Below are positions 8,429 to 13,429 of a DNA stretch of 25,247 nucleotides, one piece after another. The stretch comes from UMGS1781 sp964389545 (lineage in GTDB: Bacteria > Bacillota > Clostridia > TANB77 > CAG-508). How positions within the stretch are numbered: position 1 is the first letter of the stretch; each line of letters starts with the position of its first letter. Location of the stretch: contig CAYMDN010000017.1 of NCBI GenBank assembly GCA_964389545.1, positions 1 to 25,247 of the forward strand. The letters are read 5' to 3'. Position numbers and translations under genes: made by a program. The notes under the pieces are model-generated. The model saw only the letters and a list, made by a program, of their open reading frames with translations, made no database searches and was not told the DNA's origin.

Positions 8429-9806
8429 ACTAGAAGAGTTTAATCAATCGTTAGAAGGTAAGAAAATTGCCATTATTGGTTTAGGCGTAAGTAATAAACC
8501 ATTGCTAGAATATTTATATAATCTTAAAGCAAAAGTAACAGTATTTGATAATAAAGAAGAAGCAAAAATTGATGAAGATATTATAAAACGAGTAAAAGAA
8601 TATAGTTTCCAAAAATCTTTTGGAGAAAACTACTTGTCTAACTTAAAAGGATTTGATATAATTTTTAAGTCGCCATCATGCAGAGCTGATTTGCCTGAAA
8701 TTCAAGCTGAAGTGAAAAATGGGGCAAAATTAACATCAGAGATAGAGCTGGTTTTAGAATTAAGTCCATGCAAAATTATAGGAATTACAGGTAGTGATGG
8801 AAAGACAACAACAACTTCATTGATATATGAAATATTAAAAGGTAAATATAAAACATATTTGGGAGGAAACATAGGTATACCACTATTTACAAAGATTGCA
8901 GAAATGAAACCTGAGGATATTGTGGTTTTGGAATTAAGTAGTTTTCAATTAATGAATATGCAAAGAAGTCCAGATATATCAGTTGTAACGAATGTTACAC
9001 CAAATCACCTAGATATACATAAATCATACGAAGAGTACATTGATGCAAAGAAAAACATATTTAAAAATCAAGATACAAACGGATTATTGATTTTAAATTA
9101 TGATAATGATATAACTAGAAAATTCAAACTACAAACTAGAGGAAAAGTAGTGTTCTTTAGTAGCAAGAAAAAACTAGAAGATGGAGTTATATTTGATGAT
9201 AAAACAATTAAAACTTGCAAAGATGACCTAAGAAGGCATATAATAAAACAAAAGGATACAAATTTAAGAGGAGTACACAACGCAGAAAATATTTGTGCGG
9301 CAGTGGCAGCAACAATGGATTTAGTATCTGCAGAAGAACAAGTTGAAGCGATAAAAAGATTTAAAGGTGTTGAACACAGAATAGAATTTATAAAAGAAAT
9401 TGATGGAGCAAAATGGTATAATGATTCTATTGCATCAAGTCCAACAAGAACAATAGCAGGCTTAAAATCTTTTGACGAAGAAATTGTTTTGATATCAGGA
9501 GGATATGATAAACATCTTGATTATGAACCAATAGCAGAACCTATATTAGAAAAAGTAAAAACTTTAATACTATTAGGTCAAACTGCTGCAAAGATACAAG
9601 GAGTAGTACAAAACTTAGCAAAAGAAAAAAATATTGATATTGAAATTATTAATGTCAAGAGTTTAGAAGAAGCGGTTAACAAAGCAAAAGAATGTGCAAA
9701 AAGTGATCAAGTAGTTTTGTTTTCACCAGCAAGTGCAAGCTTTGATATGTTTAAGAACTTCGAGGAAAGAGGAAGAAAATTCAAAGAACTAGTAAATAAA
9801 ATATAA
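8409..9806 (+). CDS. murD: UDP-N-acetylmuramoyl-L-alanine--D-glutamate ligase
   Basis: Cytoplasmic Mur ligase that adds D-Glu to UDP-MurNAc-L-Ala with ATP. The N-terminal nucleotide-sugar domain begins IAIIGLGVSNKPLLEYL. The ATP site GITGSDGKTTTT is at about residues 124-135. NVTPNHLDIHKS lies near 195, HNAENICAA near 290, and the C-terminal NDSIASSPTRT and LISGGYDKHLDY segments near 335-375 mark MurD rather than MurC, MurE or MurF. The length is 465 residues. The ATG at 8409 lies inside the end of the upstream gene with GGAGGAG 4-5 nt upstream. It stands outside any division/cell-wall gene cluster within this window, next to translation genes. Confidence 0.95.
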   Translation: MKFVNTKLEEFNQSLEGKKIAIIGLGVSNKPLLEYLYNLKAKVTVFDNKEEAKIDEDIIKRVKEYSFQKSFGENYLSNLKGFDIIFKSPSCRADLPEIQAEVKNGAKLTSEIELVLELSPCKIIGITGSDGKTTTTSLIYEILKGKYKTYLGGNIGIPLFTKIAEMKPEDIVVLELSSFQLMNMQRSPDISVVTNVTPNHLDIHKSYEEYIDAKKNIFKNQDTNGLLILNYDNDITRKFKLQTRGKVVFFSSKKKLEDGVIFDDKTIKTCKDDLRRHIIKQKDTNLRGVHNAENICAAVAATMDLVSAEEQVEAIKRFKGVEHRIEFIKEIDGAKWYNDSIASSPTRTIAGLKSFDEEIVLISGGYDKHLDYEPIAEPILEKVKTLILLGQTAAKIQGVVQNLAKEKNIDIEIINVKSLEEAVNKAKECAKSDQVVLFSPASASFDMFKNFEERGRKFKELVNKI

Positions 9807-9819
9807 GGAGGGACAAAAG

Positions 9820-9954
9820 ATGGTAATTGATTCAAAAGGAAACTTATTTGAAGAAAGAAGAAAAAAGGATAGAAGAAAGAACAAGTTTAATGTAAATCAG
9901 GATAAGAGAGAAAAAAAAGACAGAAGAAGTCCAGAAAACAAATACAAGCCATAA
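9820..9954 (+). CDS. Small KDRR-repeat protein (44 residues)
   Basis: A short ORF of 44 codons, easily missed by length cut-offs. It has an excellent AAGGAGGG site (9805-9812) 7 nt before its ATG and begins 13 nt after murD, so translation is likely. After an opening MVIDSKGNLFEE it is extremely charged, with two related blocks (ERRKKDRRK and KREKKDRRS) separated by a short Asn-containing linker; there is no hydrophobic core. It is probably disordered and basic, possibly RNA- or polyanion-binding (inference). I do not recognise a family. The next feature is a small hairpin, then tRNA-Leu. Confidence 0.6.
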   Translation: MVIDSKGNLFEERRKKDRRKNKFNVNQDKREKKDRRSPENKYKP

Positions 9955-9958
9955 AAAG

Positions 9959-9980
9959 TGGGTAGCAATACCCATTTATA
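9959..9980 (+). terminator. Weak hairpin between the murD operon and tRNA-Leu
   Basis: A 6-bp perfect stem TGGGTA/TACCCA (9959-9964 with 9969-9974) capped by GCAA, a GNRA-type tetraloop, followed by TTTATATAT. It could be a weak terminator or a processing element 5' of the tRNA. The T-run is short. Confidence 0.35.
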
Positions 9981-9983
9981 TAT

Positions 9984-10066
9984 GCCGATGTGGCGGAACT
10001 GGCAGACGCACATGACTCAAAATCATGCGGGAAACCATGTGGGTTCGAGTCCCACCATCGGCACCA
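9984..10066 (+). tRNA. tRNA-Leu (anticodon CAA)
   Basis: The acceptor stem GCCGATG (9984-9990) pairs with CATCGGC (10056-10062), followed by A and an encoded CCA. The anticodon stem CATGA/TCATG encloses loop CTCAAAA with anticodon CAA at 10018-10020, decoding UUG. The T-arm is GTGGG-TTCGAGT-CCCAC (10039-10055). The long variable arm between the anticodon and T stems is the class II shape expected for Leu. There is no separate strong promoter, so it is probably transcribed by read-through from the upstream operon. A strong terminator follows 10 nt later. Confidence 0.96.
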
Positions 10067-10076
10067 GAAAGTATAT

Positions 10077-10107
10077 AACCGAACCTGTTTGGTTCGGTTT
10101 ATCTTTG
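10077..10107 (+). terminator. Terminator after tRNA-Leu
   Basis: A perfect 9-bp stem AACCGAACC/GGTTCGGTT (10077-10085 with 10091-10099) with a 5-nt loop TGTTT, followed by TTATCTTT. It ends the long trmL-priA-murD-tRNA transcript. Confidence 0.75.
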
Positions 10108-10137
10108 CCTAAAAAATTTTTTTTTATGCTAGAAATA

Positions 10138-10146
10138 TGATATAAT
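10138..10146 (+). promoter_or_regulatory. Extended -10 promoter of the Asn/Ser-rich exported protein
   Basis: TGaTATAAT at 10138-10146, 24 nt before the ATG at 10171. Upstream is a T-rich stretch without a clear -35. Confidence 0.5.
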
Positions 10147-10170
10147 AAATGTCACTAGGAGGGATGAGAA

Positions 10171-10851
10171 ATGCTAAAAATATTAATAATGATGTTTGTA
10201 ACAGTAGCTGTAATGGGCGGAAATCCAACTAAAAATTTATCTATGATTAATAACGTAAATAATGCAATCGAAAAGTCACAAGATACTAGCATAAAAGAAA
10301 ATGCTGTAAGTGATGTACCAGTAAATTCATCAAATACATATAAAAGTAATGCTAGAAAAAACTTAAATCCGTCATCTAGTGTAAAAAATTCAAGTGAGAA
10401 TTCTCAATATAACAATAATAATACTACTAATAATAAGCAAGAACGTATTAATTCAAATTCAGAAAAACCGAATAATAGTATAAACGAACAGACAAATATT
10501 AGTTCCAATAATGAAACAAATGAGCAGATAAATTCTAACTCTCAGGTAAAAGATATAAATAGTGATGTGAATACAGAGAATCAGATTAATACCAATGTTA
10601 CTTCAGAAACAAAAATACCAACGATTCATTATGATAGAACTACATCTATTTATGAAGATGATAAAATAACTCTATTAAGGGTAGAGTATTATTTAAATAA
10701 CAAACTTACATATTATTCTGAGATAGAACAGTTTGATGCTACGACAAAGTCATATATTGAAAAAATTTACAAATGTAATCTTGAGACTAATATTGATCCT
10801 CTAATACGTACAGATGTATATGTTAATGGTAAATTAACAAGGTCATATTAA
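10171..10851 (+). CDS. Exported Asn/Ser-rich protein of unknown function
   Basis: 226 residues, not recognised. The first about 16 residues (MLKILIMMFVTVAVMG) form a hydrophobic signal-peptide-like segment without a lipobox Cys. Residues about 35-145 are a low-complexity linker of Asn, Ser, Thr, Glu and Lys, typical of flexible regions in surface proteins. The last 80 residues, rich in Tyr and beta-forming residues (TTSIYEDDKITLLRVEYYLN and onward), look globular. The ATG at 10171 has AGGAGGG 9 nt upstream. It has its own extended -10 promoter and stands alone between two terminators, at the edge of the GC-rich island. No cell-wall anchor motif (LPxTG) is seen. Confidence 0.65.
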   Translation: MLKILIMMFVTVAVMGGNPTKNLSMINNVNNAIEKSQDTSIKENAVSDVPVNSSNTYKSNARKNLNPSSSVKNSSENSQYNNNNTTNNKQERINSNSEKPNNSINEQTNISSNNETNEQINSNSQVKDINSDVNTENQINTNVTSETKIPTIHYDRTTSIYEDDKITLLRVEYYLNNKLTYYSEIEQFDATTKSYIEKIYKCNLETNIDPLIRTDVYVNGKLTRSY

Positions 10852-10902
10852 TTTAATTGCAATAGAAATTATTATAGTAAATAATTTTCACGTCAGAATT
10901 AA

Positions 10903-10924
10903 AAGACCAGTAAAAACTGGTCTT
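10903..10924. terminator. Terminator between convergent genes
   Basis: A perfect 9-bp stem AAGACCAGT/ACTGGTCTT (10903-10911 with 10916-10924), loop AAAA. On the minus strand it is followed by TTTT; on the plus strand the tail is A/T-mixed. It probably serves both the exported protein (stop 10851) and the minus-strand orphan gene (stop 11020). Confidence 0.6.
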
Positions 10925-10947
10925 AAATTATATATTATTTAATTTGC

Positions 10948-10987
10948 GAGGGCGCACCTGTATTAGGTACGCCCTCTAGGATTTTTT
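10948..10987. terminator. GC-rich hairpin at the edge of the island
   Basis: Stem GAGGGCG/CGCCCTC (10948-10954 with 10970-10976), a C/A mismatch, then ACCT/AGGT (10956-10959 with 10965-10968) and loop GTATT. A TTTTTT run follows at 10982-10987 on the plus strand, after a 5-nt gap; on the minus strand no T-run follows. Its base composition matches the GC-rich gene at 11020-11409, so it may be that gene's 3' end structure, although the T-run points the other way. Confidence 0.4.
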
Positions 10988-11019
10988 AGTCTCTGCCCTA
11001 CAGAGAAGGATCTGCGATG

Positions 11020-11409
11020 TTATCGGTTGCTCGTGGACGGGGCAGACCCAGCCACATCAAGGTGTCCCGGGAGATTAGAGCCCATCGTATCCGAGCCCTG
11101 CTTGCCACAATGGGAGAGGATGCGGTTAAAGCGTTCCATCCTGATAATGGGAATGCAGGCCGCAAAATAGGGGAAGCCCTTCTCGACTCGCTCGATAGAA
11201 GCCAACACATCGGCCTCCAGCTTGTCAGCCTGCTTGTCAGTGATCAGGCGAACGAGCTTACTGTCGAACGATCCGTCCGGGAGGAGGCGGGCGAAATACT
11301 TGCCCTCCTGAGATTCCTCATACATGCCGTATTCAGAATCCTTTTCCACGCCCAACATCTCCGCGATGTAGGCAGGTGCAGTGGTTGTGCCGATAACTTC
11401 AGGTCTCAT
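11020..11409 (-). CDS. GC-rich orphan protein of unknown function (129 residues)
   Basis: Not recognised. The protein starts MRPEVIGTTTAPAYIAEMLG, has a mixed charged middle (GKYFARLLPDGSFDSKLVRL, then a KQADKLEADVLASIERVEKG helix) and ends in a polar tail (SGSAPSTSNR-like). There is no signal peptide, membrane segment or cysteine cluster. Codons end mostly in G or C, unlike the A/T-ending codons of the surrounding chromosome, suggesting transfer. I chose the ATG at 11409, which has GGAGGGA 4 nt upstream (core GGAGG 6 nt). An in-frame ATG at 11485-11487 would add 26 residues in A/T-rich codons but has no ribosome site and lies in a structured leader. The gene has a perfect TTGACA-17-TATAAT promoter and about 100 nt of 5' leader. 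It is divergent from the 11670 orphan gene. Confidence 0.65.
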   Translation of the reverse strand: MRPEVIGTTTAPAYIAEMLGVEKDSEYGMYEESQEGKYFARLLPDGSFDSKLVRLITDKQADKLEADVLASIERVEKGFPYFAACIPIIRMERFNRILSHCGKQGSDTMGSNLPGHLDVAGSAPSTSNR

Positions 11410-11510
11410 AGAATCCCTCCATGTTAGTGTACCTGGAGGTTTCGTAACAACCTCCAGATTTTGTTTATCCAACAATATCTGGAGCATGGTTACGACATAC
11501 TCATCAGACC
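11410..11510 (-). promoter_or_regulatory. Structured 5' leader with mutually exclusive hairpins
   Basis: Read as RNA from the minus strand there are four segments in order: S1 CUCCAGAU (11484-11477), S2 AUCUGGAGGUU (11459-11449), S3 AACCUCCAG (11441-11433) and S4 UGGAGG (11421-11416), where S4 is the Shine-Dalgarno sequence. S1 pairs with S2 (8 bp, extended by GUAAC/GUUAC, 11493-11489 with 11448-11444). S2 also pairs with S3 (9 bp perfect, 7-nt loop). S3 pairs with S4 (6 bp). S1:S2 and S2:S3 exclude each other, and the first frees S3 to hide the ribosome site. The 5' end GGUCU (11510-11506) can also pair with AGACC right after the start AUG. A five-codon mini-ORF (MSMS, 11504-11490) lies at the 5' end. 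Pairing is seen in the sequence; switching is inference. Confidence 0.5.
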
Positions 11511-11515
11511 GATCG

Positions 11516-11544
11516 ATTATATAACAATCAACATAAACTGTCAA
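11516..11544 (-). promoter_or_regulatory. Consensus sigma-A promoter of the 11020-11409 gene
   Basis: TTGACA (11544-11539), 17-nt spacer, TATAAT (11521-11516): an exact match to consensus at both hexamers and spacing. The palindrome CGATCG (11510-11515) sits directly after the -10, near the expected transcription start, and could be an operator (inference). Confidence 0.8.
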
Positions 11545-11579
11545 ATTATAACTACTAAATGAACAGAAATAGTACAAAT

Positions 11580-11608
11580 TTGTGAAATTATGTAAAAAGT
11601 GATATAAT
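11580..11608 (+). promoter_or_regulatory. Strong promoter of the 11670 orphan gene
   Basis: TTGTGA (11580-11585), 17-nt spacer, TATAAT (11603-11608), with an extended -10 TG at 11600-11601. It fires away from the minus-strand consensus promoter at 11516-11544; the two -35 boxes are 35 nt apart, so one regulator could act on both. Confidence 0.8.
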
Positions 11609-11621
11609 AAAATTGTATCTC

Positions 11622-11667
11622 AGTATACCTTGCGCCATAACTATACTATGCAAAGGAGGAATTTGCA
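11622..11667 (+). promoter_or_regulatory. Leader hairpins displaying the ribosome site of the 11670 gene
   Basis: TGCAAA (11649-11654) pairs with TTTGCA (11662-11667), leaving GGAGGAA in a 7-nt loop, so the Shine-Dalgarno core is presented in a hairpin loop just before the ATG. Upstream, AGTATA (11622-11627) can pair with TATACT (11642-11647). Stems are short and AT-rich, so the effect may be modest. Confidence 0.35.
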
Positions 11668-11669
11668 AA

Positions 11670-12140
11670 ATGGCGAAATACGAGACCAGGGGCTATTGCC
11701 CCAGCAACGCCTTCATGCTGCGTGAGCTGAATGAAGGTGATGAAAACCACTTCTGGACAAGCATCCATGAGATCTTGGGATGCAGGCTGCTCTACATGGT
11801 GTATGACAAGCTCCCTGCCTTCGAGGACGGCAACGACTGCTATGTGGTCGATGCTCTGGTGGGCGCCAAGAGCGATGTCATGGTCGAGGCGGCCAAGGCT
11901 ATCCGGGATCTGACCCAGGGGTATGAGTACCCGGAGGATGAGCGTCCTATCGTTTGTGAGGATGTGAAGCGTCCTGAGGATATCCCGATGGACATCTCTC
12001 ATGTGGATGACCACATGCGCATGGTTCACACCTCCGGCAATAAGGAGTTCGGCAAGATCAGCCTCTATGAGGATCAGCGTTATGTTGTCGCTGTTGCAGA
12101 CGGCGGCGACGAGGTGAACGTGTACCTCTACAAGAAGTAA
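11670..12140 (+). CDS. GC-rich orphan protein of unknown function (156 residues)
   Basis: Not recognised. A soluble, acidic protein starting MAKYETRGYCPSNAFMLREL, with a helical middle (VGAKSDVMVEAAKAIRDL), an Asp/Glu/Pro-rich stretch (YEYPEDERPIVCEDVKRPED) and a beta-rich end (ISLYEDQRYVVAVADGG, VNVYLYKK). There is no signal peptide or membrane segment. Codons are strongly G/C-ending, unlike the host genes on either side. The start is the ATG at 11670 with AAAGGAGG (11652-11659) 10 nt upstream; an in-frame ATG further up (11613) lacks a site and lies next to the promoter. It has its own strong promoter and terminator, so it is a single-gene unit. It is divergent from and similar in codon style to the 11020-11409 gene, so the two probably arrived together (inference). 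Confidence 0.7.
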   Translation: MAKYETRGYCPSNAFMLRELNEGDENHFWTSIHEILGCRLLYMVYDKLPAFEDGNDCYVVDALVGAKSDVMVEAAKAIRDLTQGYEYPEDERPIVCEDVKRPEDIPMDISHVDDHMRMVHTSGNKEFGKISLYEDQRYVVAVADGGDEVNVYLYKK

Positions 12141-12153
12141 TCCTGAAATAGGA

Positions 12154-12215
12154 GAGCCAAAATCAAGGAATGGCTCGGGAGTCAGTAGCTTGCTACTGAC
12201 TCCCTTACTCTTTTT
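12154..12215 (+). terminator. Double-hairpin terminator after the 11670 gene
   Basis: A perfect 13-bp inverted repeat GGGAGTCAGTAGC/GCTACTGACTCCC (12177-12189 with 12192-12204), followed by TTACTCTTTTT. A smaller stem GAGCCA/TGGCTC (12154-12159 with 12171-12176) abuts it upstream. The rest up to 12270 is featureless AT-rich sequence. Confidence 0.82.
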
Positions 12216-12273
12216 AATATCAAATGAATATAAATATGAAAAAAACTAATAATAAAATATAGAGAATTTATTG

Positions 12274-12317
12274 AAAATAAAAAACGAAGAGGCTGTTCCA
12301 GTCAGGAACAGCCTCTT
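12274..12317 (-). terminator. Terminator of the glycosyltransferase-like gene
   Basis: A perfect 13-bp stem AAGAGGCTGTTCC/GGAACAGCCTCTT (12287-12299 with 12305-12317), loop AGTCA. Read on the minus strand it begins 4 nt after the stop at 12322 and is followed by CGTTTTTTATTTT. Confidence 0.87.
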
Positions 12318-12321
12318 GAGG

Positions 12322-13278
12322 TCAAAGCGAAGATAAGAGAGAAATGAATTGATCGAAATTGCTTGACTGTTTCTCATCGTAGATAGTCTTCCAAGCACGG
12401 TAACGCTCCAAAATTTCCTTTTGATTATCCAAAGCTCGGACAATATACTGAGAGATTGTAAAAGGATCATCAGGGCGTGAAATAACTAAGTACGAACAGA
12501 GAGCAGAATCATCGGTGAAATAATGGTGGTTATTTCCTGTTAAGCAAATAACACCGCTATTCAGGGCTTCCAAAGGAGTCAGGGGAGAGCTTTCTGTGAA
12601 CGTTACATAGGTGATGAGCTGACGTGTTGCCATACGATCTTGGAATGCTTCATAGGATATGCGCTCGCTTGTGCCAGATACCAAGGAATCTTTTCCTACG
12701 CTATGAACGACCTTCTGCAAGGAATCATCATAAGGAATAATATCAATTGGTAAATCTGTCATAAGACACGCATATAGGTTGGCATACAAATTTTTAATCC
12801 AGTAGTTTGAAGAACCGGAATAAATGCCAAGCCCCTGTTTGGGGACTCTTGCTCTGGAGGAATTGATGATGTTATTCATAAGGAAGAAGGAATTAATCCC
12901 ATACAACTTCTGAATAATATTCTCAAAATTCCATTTGTTTGAGACGAACAGATCAACGTCTTTGCTTTGCAGCAAAGGGAGTAAAGCCCTCCAAGCTTCG
13001 CCAATATCTTTGTCTACTTCGCTGGCACAAGAGAAATGCCAAATTACTACAATTTTTTTGCCAAGAGATTTGAGATTCCGAACCAGCGGAACAAAGTCCG
13101 AACCAAAGCCACTGAAGACAATGGTACGAAAGCTACTAAGCTCGCTGAGAACATCCTCTGCTGTTGCTGTGTCGAAAATGGGGAATAATGTGCGGAAAAA
13201 AGCGTAGGTGATGGTTATAATTCCACCATTTTTTGCCATGTTGCTGTTTGTTACAACAGCTATATCACTGGAAATCAT
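12322..13278 (-). CDS. GT-B fold glycosyltransferase-like protein (GT4-type C-terminus)
   Basis: 318 residues. The C-terminal half carries the donor-site pattern typical of GT4 enzymes: FTESSPLTPLEALNSGVICL near residues 225-245 (E-x-x-P-L-x-x-L-E-A-x-x-x-G-x). The N-terminal half has alternating strands and helices (AVVTNSNMAKNGGI, TIVFSGFG, KKIVVIWHFS, VDLFVSNK) as in a Rossmann-like acceptor domain. It would transfer a sugar to a cell-surface or small acceptor; neither donor nor acceptor can be told. I chose the ATG at 13278 because GGAGGT (13291-13286) lies 7 nt upstream; in-frame ATGs at 13293 and 13299 overlap that site. Base composition is between the two GC-rich neighbours and the AT-rich host. 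It is single-gene, with its own promoter and terminator and no sugar-pathway genes nearby, and is probably acquired. Confidence 0.7.
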   Translation of the reverse strand: MISSDIAVVTNSNMAKNGGIITITYAFFRTLFPIFDTATAEDVLSELSSFRTIVFSGFGSDFVPLVRNLKSLGKKIVVIWHFSCASEVDKDIGEAWRALLPLLQSKDVDLFVSNKWNFENIIQKLYGINSFFLMNNIINSSRARVPKQGLGIYSGSSNYWIKNLYANLYACLMTDLPIDIIPYDDSLQKVVHSVGKDSLVSGTSERISYEAFQDRMATRQLITYVTFTESSPLTPLEALNSGVICLTGNNHHYFTDDSALCSYLVISRPDDPFTISQYIVRALDNQKEILERYRAWKTIYDEKQSSNFDQFISLLSSL

Positions 13279-13311
13279 TGCGGATACCTCCATATACATA
13301 ATATGGTTAAC

Positions 13312-13340
13312 ATTATATCACCAAATCTACATAATTGCAA
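13312..13340 (-). promoter_or_regulatory. Promoter of the glycosyltransferase-like gene
   Basis: TTGCAA (13340-13335), 17-nt spacer, TATAAT (13317-13312) with the extended -10 TGa (13320-13318), read on the minus strand. Confidence 0.7.
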
Positions 13341-13366
13341 AACTACAAGCTAGGTGTAAAATAAAC

Positions 13367-13395
13367 TTGATTTATTATTAGTTTTATAGTAAAAT
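13367..13395 (+). promoter_or_regulatory. Promoter of the DUF5050-nucleoside kinase-RNHCP operon
   Basis: TTGATT (13367-13372), 17-nt spacer, TAAAAT (13390-13395), 34 nt before the ATG at 13430. It is divergent from the glycosyltransferase promoter. Confidence 0.5.
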
Positions 13396-13429
13396 TTTAA
13401 AAGGAAAATTGTTATAAGTGAGGTGTAAT

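Noticed and set aside
9958..10140. Plus-strand 60-codon frame across the tRNA-Leu
   Set aside because: It reads through a complete tRNA and its terminator; no ribosome site.
11017..11427. Plus-strand 136-codon frame opposite the 129-residue orphan gene, with an AAGGA before its ATG
   Set aside because: Its product is Arg/His-rich as expected for an antisense shadow, it has no promoter, and the minus strand has a consensus promoter, a strong ribosome site and balanced amino acid content.
11646..12029. Minus-strand 127-codon frame inside the 156-residue orphan gene
   Set aside because: His- and Val-rich shadow of a GC-rich gene, no ribosome site or promoter; the plus-strand gene has both.
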